Below are positions 26,401 through 37,200 of a stretch of 48,768 nucleotides of DNA, piece after piece; position 1 is the first letter of the stretch, and each line of letters starts with the position of its first letter. A program made the position numbers and the translations under genes. This stretch comes from Amphimedon queenslandica (taxonomy: Eukaryota > Porifera > Demospongiae > Haplosclerida > Niphatidae), in the NCBI RefSeq assembly GCF_000090795.2, contig NW_003546451.1:1-48768 (forward strand), given 5' to 3'. Under the pieces are notes generated by a model. That model saw only the letters and a list, made by a program, of their open reading frames with translations. It was not told the origin of the DNA and searched no databases.

Positions 26401-28999
26401 GGTGCTGCTAATTAACTTTTATTAAAAATGAATTATGAAACAGGAAATGAAGTGCTGCTAATTAACTTTTATTAAAAATGAATTATGAAACAGGAAATGA
26501 GGTGCTGCTAATTAACTTTTATTAAAAATGAATTATGAAACAGGAAATGAGGTGCTGCTAATTAACTTTTATTAAAAATGAATTATGAAACAGGAAATGA
26601 GGTGCTGCTAATTAACTTTTATTAAAAATGAATTATGAAACAGGAAATGAGGTGCTGCTAATTAACTTTTATTAAAAATGAATTATGAAACAGGAAATGA
26701 GATGCTGCTAATTAACTTTTATTAAAAATGAATTATGAAACAGGAAATGAGGTGCTGCTAATTAACTTTTATTAAAAATGAATTATGAAATCAGGAAATG
26801 AGGTGCTGCTAATTAATTTTTATTAAAAATGAATTATGAAACAGGAAATGAGGTCCTGCTAATTAATTTTTATTAAAAATTATTGCATTACATGTATATG
26901 TCATGAAGTAATATATCATTTTATTTCTTTCTATTTTTTATCTCTTTCTCTCAGAGTTGTGCATCCCTCATACATGTTCTCAGTTTGTTCTTGACATCAG
27001 TCAGCAGTTAGCTGTCAAGGAAGCTCACCTTACTCTTGAGGTTGGTATTACATCATTTGACATCATGTGGCATCCTCTTCATATTCCTGAGTAAATTTTT
27101 TGTGGCTTTAACTGTCACAAATTTGCATTTCCTAAGAAATTATGTGCATCAATAGCAAATTTATTACAGTTCACACTTTATTTTTGACTGATTTGCAAAA
27201 ATTTTAGCCCTCAAAAATCACCCACTGTACAGTAGTTGAATCCTATTGCTTTTTGGTCATATTCCTTCTCTTTCTCCATGCATGTACACTGTAGTTCCTC
27301 TCCGAAGTGGTTGCAGGGTTCCAGCGTTACTCAACTGCTTGCAAGCAGTTGTGTCTGGCGTATCTCAGCCCCTGGATGCCTAACCTCTCGCATTATGTGG
27401 TGAGGAATGAGACCAGCCGGGCAGAGCAAGAAAAACTTGTTAAAATATTTGATCTTCTCGTATCTCTTAGTATCTCTGAAGTAGAGGTGAGTTGAAGAGA
27501 CTTCTCTCTCTCTCTCCCTCCCTCTCTTTCTCTCTCTCTTTCCCTCTCCCCCCTCTCTCTCTATTTTCCTGTCTCGTCTTTTATTTTTCTTTTTTCCTAT
27601 ACTTAATTTGCATGATACAGTGCCTCTAATAATACTTTTCTTTGTTTTTTTTCTTTGTCATTCCTCTTTCATTAGATGTACCCACTCATTCAAGAGCATG
27701 TTTGGTGTAGGATTAGCTCAGAACCTGACCTGCTTCGTTCAGTACTTGATAGTTTTATTAGAGTAAGCATGTAATTAATAATTATTATTAAAAATCATTT
27801 TATACATTGTACATGTATGTGTAAATGTATATCTGTATTTTAAAAATATTAAATACTTTAATCTTAAATTTTGTTGCATTCTCTTTTGCTGTAAGACTGT
27901 TTCTCTCTACATCATATCCTATTGAATAGGCTTGTATATCAGATGGGCCTGCTAGTCTAAAAGTTAAAGTCCTATCTGATACAACAGTCACTCTCTCAAG
28001 ACATCATGGAGGGATTGTGTCCCAGACTGTAGTGAAGAGAATGTTAAAGACACTAATGGCTACGAATGAGAAACCTACCAATACACTGGAGCAGCATTAC
28101 TTGTGGGTGGAGCTGGCTGTACTCTCACAGTTTCTGGTCAATTTATCATTTAATAATTATCTAAATGGTATGTACCATTAATGTATGCAAGTATCTGTAC
28201 ACCTGTTGGAAGTTTGAGCCAATTTTGATTGCAAATTATGGTTGTTTCCGAAAAATGGCTCCAAATTGATCACCAATTTTTATTACACTTTCTTATACAT
28301 ATTAATGTCTTTATGCTATGTAGAAAGTTTGAGTCAATTCCGACTTCAAATTTTTGAGTTATGATAATTTTTTAAAAACTCCAAATCTTGGAAAAATGCC
28401 CTGTACTATAGCCCATGGATTTTTCCAAAAAATGGCTCCGAAATCACCCCCAATTTTTATTACATTTTCTGATACATATTGATGTACTTATGCTACATAA
28501 AAAGTTTGAGCCAATTCCGACTTCAATTTTTTGAATTATGACCATTTTAAAAATGCCTATGCTTACATTCAATGTGCTTATGTTTATGTGATACATTTAT
28601 TTGTCTGATATTATTTTAATTATTATATTATATTCTCTCTTTCTCTACAGTTATCTCTCATCTTCCTGATCTATTCTATATATCTATCATTATGATTGGT
28701 CACGGTACCATTACTACTAAAGCTGCTATTCACGGTCTGATCATAAACACTCTTCACTCCTTACTCACCATAAAGCATATTGCTGAACACGGTATTTATA
28801 ATTTTAAAAATATACTATTATTATTTTTAATGTATATTTTATATTCTAAATGTGACTATTTGCTTTATTTATTTCAGCTGATGTTATGAAGGTTGTCACT
28901 TTGAAGTTAGTAGAATTCTCTCAGCCATCCATCTATATGCAGTTTGGTGAGAGTCGAAATCCTCTTTCCTTCTCTCCAACTTTCTATCCCTCATCCCTC

Positions 29000-29080
<81 letters not shown>

Positions 29081-29973
29081 ATATCTCTTTTAAATTATAC
29101 ATGTACCTCTATACCCTTCTCTCCTTCTCCCTCTCCCCTCTACAGGTCTCCATAATGCAAAGACAGCTATAGAAGGTGTCCATATACACAATCCTCAGGC
29201 ACACCATCAGTCCATGCAGTCATCAGATTATACCAAGGACCCACTGAGCACTAACACTATACTGGCAGTGGTGGAGCACCTTCATGATGTAATGGGCTCG
29301 ATCCGGACCGTGTACCCTGATGTGGAGTGGCATTTGAGGTGGCAGAAACTAGCTAGGAGGTAAGGAAGGGAGGGCATGTATGTACTGTATAGATCTAATC
29401 TTTCTCCTTCTTTCCTTTTTTTCTCCTGTCTTCCTATCTCTTTTCTTTGTTCCTCTTTCTCTCTCTTTTCTCTCTCTCTATCTTTCTCTTTCTGTCCCTC
29501 TCCCTCCCTCCCCCTCTCTCTCTTTCTCCCTCTCTTTCTCTCCCTCTTTCTCTCTCCTATCCAGGTCTGCCTTTTCTCCCAATCCCTCCCTCCAGACTCG
29601 ATCCTTCCTAATGTTAGGTGTCATCAGCAGTCATGCTTCATCTCACGTCATCACTCGTACTCTTAAAGTCATGGAAGAAGTAAGACCTCACCACCATCAT
29701 AGCTCCTCTTTAACTAGAAATATATTTATAGTCTGTGCTCCAGCACCAGGAGAATATATCACTCCTTGAGTCTATAGTAACCTGCTTGACTAGAATGATA
29801 CCTTTACTGGACCATGTAAGTATATTAATGTATAATAATGATAATGCATGTACCTGTATAGTTACTGAATTAATACTTTTATTGTTTTAGCTCATGTACA
29901 GTTCAATCTTTGTGTAGTGAATCAGCTTAAGCTAGGGCTTTTTGATCAGCTAATTTTTACTATTTGAAATGTA

Positions 29974-30037
<64 letters not shown>

Positions 30038-31231
30038 ATTATTATTATTATTATTATTATGAGAGGAAAAACAAAAGCCTACACTAAAATCATTATATTT
30101 ATTACAATCTTTATCTCTAATTGTCCCTCCCTCCCTCTCTTCTTTTCCACAGACATCAAAGCTAACTCATCACTTGTTCTGGGTGGCAATTGGTGTCCTA
30201 CAGGTAACAAAAACCCACACATTAATTCACCATAACATTATCAATACACCCTACTACCACATTATTGCTATTATTTCTTTTATTATTATTATTATTTATT
30301 TAATGTGGGCTGCAAGCAGCGGCTGTTTCTATTAATATTTCTCCTTTATCTTACATACGACTACCCTCCCAGTATGTATTACAGTGTATTAGCTAAGCCC
30401 CATTAACACTCCATATAGACCCACCACACGTTACCCTGTATGGTCTTTGTTCTCAGAAACAACTAGCAGGTGGCTACTTGTCGGCACTTTGGATTAGCTC
30501 TTTAGTTTTTAAGGGTTCCCACTTTTGCCGACTTGCCTTACCACGATTCCTTGTTTATCAATCTTTGTGTGTGCATATGTATACTATTGCCTGGTGGCAC
30601 ATAGCAACTCTGGTGTTAGGTTACTACGTTTGTATTGACTACCACGCCAAGACTCACATGTGCTTCTTCTTACTTTCTGTTGCATAATAATATTAGGCCT
30701 GCTTCTAATCAGTACTTTTACTAAGAGAGAAAGGGAGGGAGAGAGAGGGGGAGAAAGGGAGAAAGAGACATATGGAAGAGAGTATTAAAGGGAGAGGGGG
30801 AGAGGTCTTCTACACTGTTAGATCTAGAGAGAATTTAGGAGACTTTCAGTCTTCCATATTTGGTCTAGTTCTCTTATAATTCAGCTTTTGGTCTCTCATA
30901 TTTAGCCTACATGTAGATGTACTTAAGTATCCTATTCTTGGTTAGATTGGTCTCCAAAAGTTAAATCTACACCATAACAATGGCTAGTTAGTAGATGTAC
31001 TGTGCTTCCTACTTTTGATTGTCATTGCATGATCATGATCATTCTCTTATATGATTGTGATAATTATAATTATTATTAATTGTTTTTGTTTTTTTCTTTC
31101 AATCTTAGCTTGAAGATCCAACACTCTATGCTGCTACCCTGGGCCTTATTGAGGGCTGCATCAAAGCTTTCACTAATTATGGAGAATTAGCTAAAAATGT
31201 AATTACATTATTATTGGGTAGACTATATACA

Positions 31232-31299
<68 letters not shown>

Positions 31300-33916
31300 C
31301 TCTTCCTTCTCTAGTCACTAGCTGATGTTGTTCATCCAGCAAGAGAGTCTTTGCTATGGCAGCTGAATCATCTTGACAGAGAGGTTGGGATATCATTTGA
31401 CAGTGATTTCAATTTTGCACTCTCCACTCTGTTGTTTAAAGGTAAGTCGAACTAGTAAGTGTTAACCTATTAGACTATGGAGATGAGCCACGAAAGTGAA
31501 CCAAGTCATTCTGGGCCTAACAGAACCAGCTCTGCTACTGTACAAGTCATACTGCCCCCCCCGGGATGATTTCTGTTTGATCATTGGTCATGCTAACTAT
31601 TAAAGCTGTCATTCTATAGCCAGTTTAAATCCTTCCAGTCCTAAATACAATTTATCACTAGATCTGCAATATATTACATCAAGAGTTAACTTAGCAATAT
31701 CCAAAAATATCTGATGTATACTCTTGCTTACATGTAATACTTTAATTTAATCATGTCTCTTCTTCTCTTCAGGATTCTCTCATTCATTATCAACAGTAAG
31801 GACTAGGACCCAGGAACTACTAACTACACTGTTCTTCCTTCATTCGCCTCATGACAGGTATGCGTGCAAGAAATCTACATAATAAGTATTAATTTTATTT
31901 ACTTTTCTCTCTCTAGCGATACTTTCCAAGTGAATGAGCACAATCTGGCTTACCTGACTGCACTCTTTCCAGAGAGTGATATAGTGAGACAGCAGCTACA
32001 AGACAACAGGACAAGACTCATGACGTACATACCATCAAGAAGTGCGAGTGAGGGACAAGTCAGTACTCAGAAGCCGTTCTCCTACACTCCGCTACTTAAC
32101 ACTCACATAATAGCAACCCACAAGTCTCAGATACTCTTCCTTCACTTATTGGTAAGTGGTTTGGCGAGAAAGAGCTTTTTTACCAATTTTCTGTTTGTCT
32201 TCCTTTGACCTTGTCCCTGTTGTTCTCTCTCTCTCTCTCTCTTGCTCTCCTTTTTCTTTTTCCTTTCTCCCTTTCTCTCTCTCCCTCTCTCTCTCCCTTT
32301 CTCTCTCTCTTTCTCCCCCCCCTCTCTCTCTCTCTCTCTCTTTCTCTCTTTAGGCATCTGCCCTCTTACAAACTCAAAGTCAAAAACGAGTTCAATTGCT
32401 GTACGAGTTTTTAGCTGATGCAAGCAATGTCTTTGTCGACATCTTTCCTCTTATGTACGCCACACACACACACACACACACACACAATATTTAATGTTAT
32501 TTATTTTATAGACAACTCTATTTAACGCCCCACTTATCTGAGACCCTAAGAACGAGTGAGAACTCTGACATTATAAAAGCTGTCCAGAAACTAATCCGTA
32601 ATGCCGTGGTCACCTCCTCCACTTCCTCGCTCATAAAACCCTCCTACATCACTGACGTTGGTTTTGGAGGCGTCACGGAATTCTTCAGACCTTTCCCTAA
32701 GGTAAGCCACGCCTTTGCTTAGTTTACTGAGTTATCCTGAGGTATCCTAGAATGCTTCGCTGGAGCACACTCAGAGGGCTGCCTTTTATCAGAGGTATAT
32801 TGAAGCTCTTATACAAGAGATATCTCCAGCTGATGGAATGGACAGGATGCCCTCTACTTCTTCTCTCTCGTCTGTCACTGATTTATCTGATGCTTTCCTC
32901 TCAACAGCTTCAGCAGGAGGAGGAGGAGGAGGAGGAAAAAGGTAATAATAATATACTCTTAATACTTGCTCATGTGTGTCTTGGGTCTTCAGCCAAATTT
33001 CATCAAAAATGAAAAGGAGAGAATCCTTCATTTTTATAAATTTTTCCTAATACACATACATGTTCTAATGTTGTATATCAAGTTTGAGCTGATTCCCATC
33101 AAGATTGGATTTTTTACGAATTTTTGAAGTTGCTTCAAAAATGGACCAATGACCCAAGGCTATAGCCTTGGGTCTTCAGCCAAATTTCATCAAAAAATAA
33201 AAAGGAGAGAAACCTCCATTTTTGTAATTTTTCTGATACATATACATGTTCTAATGTTGTACATCAAGTTTGAGGTGATTCCGATCAAGATTTGATTTTT
33301 AACAAATTTTTAAAAGCCATGTACTACAGTCCAGTCCTTATCAGTTCATGAAATATGTACATGTATACTATTTGGCTCAGGGAGCATCCTTTGTGGGAAA
33401 CCCTGCAGCTATACCACAACGTGGTAGCTAACAAATGATATCATTGCTAGGCGTGCAGTGGTGAGAAAAGTTTATTATCCTATAGTTCATATTGGAATTT
33501 TTATTCACCATATATACATGTATAGTTCTGCCTATGGTGGTTGGGGCAACCACCTCAACAAATGAACCAACCAGTTCATCACTTAGACCAACCATCCAAT
33601 TAATACTAATAGCCATACATAAAGCATGATATTGTAGTCTACTAGTATGGTGTACATAAATTTAAAAGGAACAATATTAGTCACCAACCACCTCTCATTT
33701 ATTAGGCAGAACCATGTACACGTACATGTATAAAAGACTATAATTATTACTATTATTATACAGTGCTGTCTAGTACTCATTGTGTCTTCCTACAGGTGTA
33801 GGTCTAGATCCAGTTCCAAGCCCAGCACCCGTGAGAATACTCCCGAAATTGAGAATATTCTGGAAGAAGTTGAGGATGAGATTGGAGAGATACCGCCCGA
33901 TGGATCGGCCGTGTAA
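9422..33916 (+). CDS. NF1: Neurofibromin (Ras GTPase-activating protein), complete, 51 coding exons
   Basis: Joining 51 exons in phase gives 8232 nt, about 2743 residues; human neurofibromin has 2818-2839. Order along the protein: N-terminal helical repeats (exons 1-13), Cys/Ser-rich region (exon 14), GAP-related domain (around exons 17-26), Sec14-PH lipid module (27-33) and C-terminal HEAT-like region (34-51). The start matches family position (W.DAVV after the Met) and follows an in-frame-free 5' leader. GAP catalytic features are present: the arginine finger in LFRGN (about Arg1337) and the FLRFINPA signature (about 1447-1454). Neurofibromin speeds GTP hydrolysis on Ras and so shuts down Ras signalling at membranes. 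No counterpart of the vertebrate 21-residue alternative GAP exon was seen. The exon set is continuous across the N gap. Exon coordinates are in the entries that follow. Confidence 0.95.
9719..9893 (+). repeat. (CT)n/CCCT tract before NF1 exon 2
   Basis: Imperfect CTCTCTCCCTCC repeat ending at the acceptor of exon 2 (9895-9896). It acts as a greatly expanded polypyrimidine tract. Similar tracts precede exons 4 (11399-11500), 6 (12531-12608), 9 (13640-13672), 17 (18950-18993), 40 (29003-29080, within that intron), 41 (29455-29560), 45 (31238-31292) and 48 (32227-32348). Confidence 0.9.
13870..13992 (+). repeat. 177-bp family repeat, single degenerate copy (NF1 intron 9)
   Basis: Contains the CCATGGACTGTAGCCCATG and CCAAAAAATGGCTCCGAAAT blocks of the 177-bp family, but only one unit. 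Confidence 0.6.
15466..15605. mobile_element. Foldback (MITE-like) element in NF1 intron 13
   Basis: Arms beginning AAGAGTACAT..ATGGGTTAGAGAGAG (about 15466-15505) and the reverse complement ending TAACCCATTATGTACTCTT (about 15570-15602) pair over more than 30 bp around a 60-bp loop. A second element sharing the AGAGTACATAAT terminus lies at 39949-40007. Confidence 0.6.
16001..17863 (+). CDS. NF1: NF1 exon 14 (1863 nt; Cys/Ser-rich region)
   Basis: One 621-codon exon corresponds to what vertebrates encode in many exons. It starts after TCTCATTAG and ends at ACT|GTAAGT. It carries the LLKWLREIL block, the AWEDTY/W segment, NMTGFLC, a Ser/Thr/Gly-rich variable linker (about 17140-17480, with a GGGGG run and SSTSTTS stretches) and the ELSP..YP.LF segment. 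Base composition is more GC-rich than the flanking introns. The linker is the likely counterpart of the PKA-phosphorylated Cys/Ser-rich region, but the phosphosites are not obviously conserved. Confidence 0.95.
18065..20273 (+). CDS. NF1: NF1 exons 15-21 (into the GAP domain)
   Basis: Exons: 18065-18198, 18691-18804, 18998-19176, 19230-19300, 19462-19602, 19716-19799, 20088-20273. Landmarks are ECLTQWV, AMSNML.ANIDSGL and LGYH.DL.TR..F.EVL, followed by exon 21 with LFRGN, which holds the arginine finger that enters the Ras active site. The acceptor of exon 21 is made by a TACATGTAG microsatellite end. Confidence 0.93.
20330..20940 (+). repeat. 177-bp tandem repeat array in NF1 intron 21
   Basis: The core CCCTGTACTATAG occurs at 20464, 20641 and 20818, exactly 177 bp apart. 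Each unit also carries CCATGGTTTTTTCCAAAAAA, CCCCCAATTTTTATTACATT and GAAAGTTTGAGC..ATTCCGAC blocks. Confidence 0.85.
21001..22389 (+). CDS. NF1: NF1 exons 22-26 (GAP domain core)
   Basis: Exons: 21001-21129, 21257-21338, 21578-21752, 21960-22109, 22285-22389. LRTVCHILYQVV, FLRFINPAI.SP and LQNLANHVLF are near-invariant in Ras-GAPs of this family. LLWNNQ in exon 25 marks the end of the GAP region. Confidence 0.94.
22463..25788 (+). CDS. NF1: NF1 exons 27-33 (Sec14-PH module)
   Basis: Exons: 22463-22568, 22675-22857, [assembly gap], 24001-24147, 24320-24430, 24722-24892, 25220-25357, 25608-25788. The FYQ..YSKAGNP start, IDLTQT strand, and the V.SVHQCG...T..EKT...H..Y....HHI PH-like part match the bipartite lipid-binding module. 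Exon 33 carries the PKDVPGT.LN.A.LNLGSS motif. The phase-0 junction 28/29 aligns without missing residues, so no exon is lost in the gap. Confidence 0.92.
22882..23247. other. Assembly gap (366 N) in NF1 intron 28
   Basis: A run of N abutting a 230-bp GA repeat; the repeat probably broke the assembly. The real gap length is unknown. Flanking exons are unaffected. Confidence 0.98.
23248..23482. repeat. (GA)n/GGGAGA purine tract
   Basis: About 235 bp of AGAGAGGG units. It is purine on the NF1 sense strand, opposite to the pyrimidine tracts at the gene's acceptors, and lies mid-intron rather than at a splice site. Confidence 0.95.
25821..26001. mobile_element. pogo/Tigger-like MITE in NF1 intron 33
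   Basis: Terminal inverted repeats CAGTCAAACCTG (25823) and CAGGTTTGACTG (25988-25999) are perfect and flanked by TA on both sides, the target duplication of Tc1/mariner-pogo transposons. The 180-bp interior has GAGGTGTCC repeats and no ORF of note, so the element is non-autonomous. Confidence 0.75.
26021..26880 (+). repeat. 50-bp minisatellite, about 17 copies, in NF1 intron 33
   Basis: The 50-bp unit (ATTAAAAATGAATTATGAAA then CAGGAAATGAGGTGCTGCTA then ATTAACTTTT) is repeated head-to-tail with very few substitutions; one unit near 26791 has a 1-bp insertion. It begins 20 bp after the pogo-like MITE. Variants (GAGATG/GAGGTG, AACTTTT/AATTTTT) would allow typing of copies. Confidence 0.95.
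26955..29359 (+). CDS. NF1: NF1 exons 34-40
   Basis: Exons: 26955-27040, 27295-27486, 27676-27762, 27930-28167, 28651-28791, 28878-28946, 29146-29359. Conserved blocks: ELCIP, LAYLSPWMPNL, MYP.IQ..VW, EQHY.W.ELAVL, and TKAAIHGLIINTLHSL. The segment after exon 39 (histidine-rich, HNPQAHH) is divergent. Confidence 0.9.
28220..28555 (+). repeat. 177-bp family repeat in NF1 intron 37
   Basis: About two units with CCCTGTACTATAGCCCATGG near 28399 and two GAAAGTTTGAG copies, in the same orientation as the array at 20330-20940. Confidence 0.75.
29565..33916 (+). CDS. NF1: NF1 exons 41-51 (C-terminus)
   Basis: Exons: 29565-29679, 29750-29815, 30153-30203, 31109-31198, 31315-31441, 31773-31857, 31917-32151, 32354-32454, 32512-32701, 32751-32941, 33796-33916 (TAA at 33914-33916). 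Exon 42 has two in-frame acceptors six bases apart (CTCCAG then CACCAG), so 29744 is an alternative start. Landmarks: F.PNPSLQ.R, HLFWVAIGVLQ and FLADASNVF.DIFPL. The last exon encodes a short acidic tail. It lacks the long Ser-rich tail and C-terminal basic motif of vertebrate neurofibromin. Confidence 0.87.
29975..30060 (+). repeat. (ATT)n microsatellite
   Basis: About 28 ATT units with one interruption, in NF1 intron 42. Confidence 0.95.
32459..32486 (+). repeat. (CA)n microsatellite
   Basis: CACACA run filling half of the 57-bp NF1 intron 48. Confidence 0.9.
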
Positions 33917-34017
33917 TGAACCAATAATTTTGTGTATTTTTTGTCATTTTTTCGAACCCTTACATCTCTCAATGATGATGATTAATAATAATTTAAAATC
34001 AGTTCTCTTTTTTTCCT

Positions 34018-34023
34018 TTTATT
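34018..34023 (-). terminator. Probable HAUS7 polyadenylation signal
   Basis: TTTATT on the plus strand, AATAAA in the HAUS7 sense, 180 bp past its stop. It lies inside the NF1 3'UTR, so the two transcripts would overlap tail to tail. Confidence 0.35.
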
Positions 34024-34168
34024 ATTCTTAATAATGATTAATTGTTATTATTATTATTCTCTTTTCTTTTTGTGTGTTTTGTAACTATTATTATTATTAT
34101 TAATGGAATACATTGTACAGGTTTTAAAATTAAATTGAAATCAAGTTTGATAGTCTGAAAATGAACTT

Positions 34169-34174
34169 AATAAA
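34169..34174 (+). terminator. Probable NF1 polyadenylation signal
   Basis: AATAAA about 250 bp after the NF1 stop and only 28 bp before the HAUS7 stop on the other strand. The preceding 3'UTR is AT-rich with ATT repeats. Confidence 0.5.
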
Positions 34175-34201
34175 ACTAATAGACATAATAATTATCATTA
34201 T

Positions 34202-37200
34202 TTATCTGTTAGAATAAGTCCACTCATCTTTGTCTATTTGTTTTTGGAAGATTTCATGTGCTTTATCAGAGATGGGTTTACCTTTAAAATGATAAAATAA
34301 TAAGTATTACCATACCAGATGATTTATTGGCAAGGAACTAATATTGGTAATTGGCGGTTCTATAAAGAAATTGCCAATATAAAATCCGCCATTTTGTTTC
34401 AATCTGAGCATGCTCAATGGCACGTGGCACAAAATCGCCAATATAAAACTCGCCATTAACTTTCCACAGGAAAATTCACCAAATATTACTCTCACCAATA
34501 AATTATCTTCTACAGTATTATTAATATAAAGATCATGCCATTATGATTTTATTAGTGACAACTTACTTTTGCTATTCTCTGGTTCTCTTTCTCCTAATTC
34601 TATCAAAGCTCCAGTAACAGACTCTAGTCTTGAAATGCCTTCCAACAACTAAGAATTGAATACAAAATGATAAATGAAGTATATATACATGCATGTATGT
34701 GTGTGTTAGCAGTACCTGGTTGATGGTTGATAAATGCGAATGAAGTCTTTCAGCCAAAGGGCCGAGATCAGAGAATGCATTCATTTTTTTGATTTTAGAA
34801 TCAGTCCACTGACTGATATCTGATTGGTACTGGTATGAGAAATCATCAATGAGTTGATTTAGAGTTGAGAATGAGACTTGGAGTGATTGTAGACATGCTA
34901 TAAGATTACCTTTATCAATAGGAGCATACACATGCTAATGGAAGACATTGAAGAGAAAGAAGGAGAGAGAGAGAGGGAGGGAGAAGGAGAGAGAGAGAGA
35001 GGGGGGGAGGGAGGGAGAGAGAGAGAGGGAGGGAGAGAGAGAGAGGGAGGGAGGGAGAAAGAGAGAGAGAGGGAGGGAGGGAGAAAGAGAGAGGGAGGGA
35101 GAAAGAGGGAGGGAGGGAGGGAGAGACAGAGACAGAGAGAGGAGAGAAAAGATAAAAAAGAGAGAAAGACAGGAAGGAAGGAAGACAAAACAGAAGCTTA
35201 TCATATTACAATTGATACCATTAATTTATTTATAATTGATTTGATAATAAATATACAAAAGGAATCATTTTAGTGTCTTCTAGATCCACTTCTCGGTCTT
35301 CTTACCTCTTTCTCTGTCTCTTTGACTTGAAGTTCTTTCTCTAACAATTCTTCTCTTAAATTATCAATTTTTGAACACAATTCGCTCAAAGAAGGAAGAG
35401 TCCTATCAGTAATGGTAATAATATTAATTATTATTATTATTATCATCATTATTAGTGACAAGGACTCAAAAATATTGATTTAAATCATCAATATGTATCA
35501 GAAAATGTAATAAAAATTGGGGGTGATTTCAGAGCCAATTTTTGAAAAAACCATGGGCTATAGTACAGGGTATTTTTCAGAATTTTGGCATTTCTATAAA
35601 ATGGCCATAACTTTAAAAATTAAAGTCAGAATCTGCTCAAACTTTCTACATAGCATAAGGACATCAATATGTATCAGAAAATGTAATAAAAATTGGGATT
35701 GATTTCAGAGCCAATTTTTGAAAAAACCATGGGCTATAGTACAGAGCATTTTTTCAAATTTTGATATTTCCTTAAAATGGCCGTAACTCGAAAAATTGAA
35801 GTTGGAATTGGCTCAAACTTTCTACATAGCATAAGGGCATCAATATGTATTAGAAACTGTAATAAAAATTGGGAGTGATTTTGGAGCCATTTTTTGGAAA
35901 AAACCATGGGCTATAGTACAGGGCATTTTTTCAAATTTTGATATTTCCTTAAAATGGCCGTAACTCGAAAAATTGAAGTCGGAATTGGCTCAAACTTTCT
36001 ACATAGCATAAGGGCATCAATATGTATTAGAAACTGTAATAAAAATTGGGGGTGATTTTGGAGCCATTTTTTAGAAAAAAACCATGGGCTATAGTACAGG
36101 GTATTTTACAGAAGTTGGAAATTATTTCAAATGACCAAACATGTAAGAACTATAACTACTACAATCACTAGGGGCTCACCTTTTCTTAGACCCATCAGTC
36201 TTGATCATGTGACCAATGGTTGCCGGAATGAGCGAAATGGGAGCAGGGTTTGTTAGACCCAAATTACCATGACGACAGAGACTATCAATAAAATAGCACC
36301 TGCGATTCATTTCCTCAGATACCCTAAAAGAAAAATTAAATAATTAAAAAAAAACCTCTTAAATAATCATATAATTAACAAACCAATTTTAAAACCTCTT
36401 TAATAATTAAAAACTTTCTTTGTCTCTCTCTCCCTCTCTTTCTCTCTCAAAGGCCACTTACTCTACTTAGTTATTACACGTACACACACACACACAACAA
36501 AAAGACTTGGGTCTTCCCCATTGCCACAACAGGAGCCCAAACCACGCTGCCACAAGTAGTAGGGCACACTACAGCTCGCTAGCCTTTGAGAACAACCCAC
36601 AATAGAATCAATTAAAACATTAAGAGAGAGAGAGAAAGAAGAGCAAACTCTTTGAAGTCAAGAGACACACAATGACCTAATTGGATATCATAAACACAAA
36701 GAAAGCAGCTGCAAGGCAATCACAAAAAGCACACACAATATCACCCATAATGTACATGTACACTTAATATTAACTACATGTAGTGCATGGTGATGCAATC
36801 CTGTAGTAGCAGCTAGGGTTTCAGTAGTAGAGTCAGGTTCATCAGTGCAGGTCAGGTGCAAGTTATTGCCTGTTAAGAGCCTTCAAAGTCAAAGGTCCCT
36901 CATTAATGATAAGTAAAGCATTTCCTGGCCATACAATATAGTAGCAGGCCTCTAACAATAAGGAAGGACCTTAACCACATTATAAAAATGCATATACATA
37001 CATGCATACAGGGATTGTGCCTGAGGTAAAAATAAAAATGAATTTCGACACACCACAAGACTAAAATTTCATAAATGAAGATATGGGCTCTAGAGTACAG
37101 CAAGCAGTGGCAAGAAACAGTCATCAAAAGAAGATGAAAGGTATTATTCTAATGACACCCCTTGGTAAAACTATCACCACTTGCTAATGGCTATACCTCA

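Noticed and set aside
26021..26880. Regular direct repeats suggesting a CRISPR array
   Set aside because: The 50-bp units are contiguous with no unique spacers, and the context is an animal intron; it is a minisatellite.
35517..35702. Recurring small ORF with MGYSTGYFSE-like sequence (also 20692-20907)
   Set aside because: It is a chance open frame of the 177-bp repeat; frames are not kept between units.
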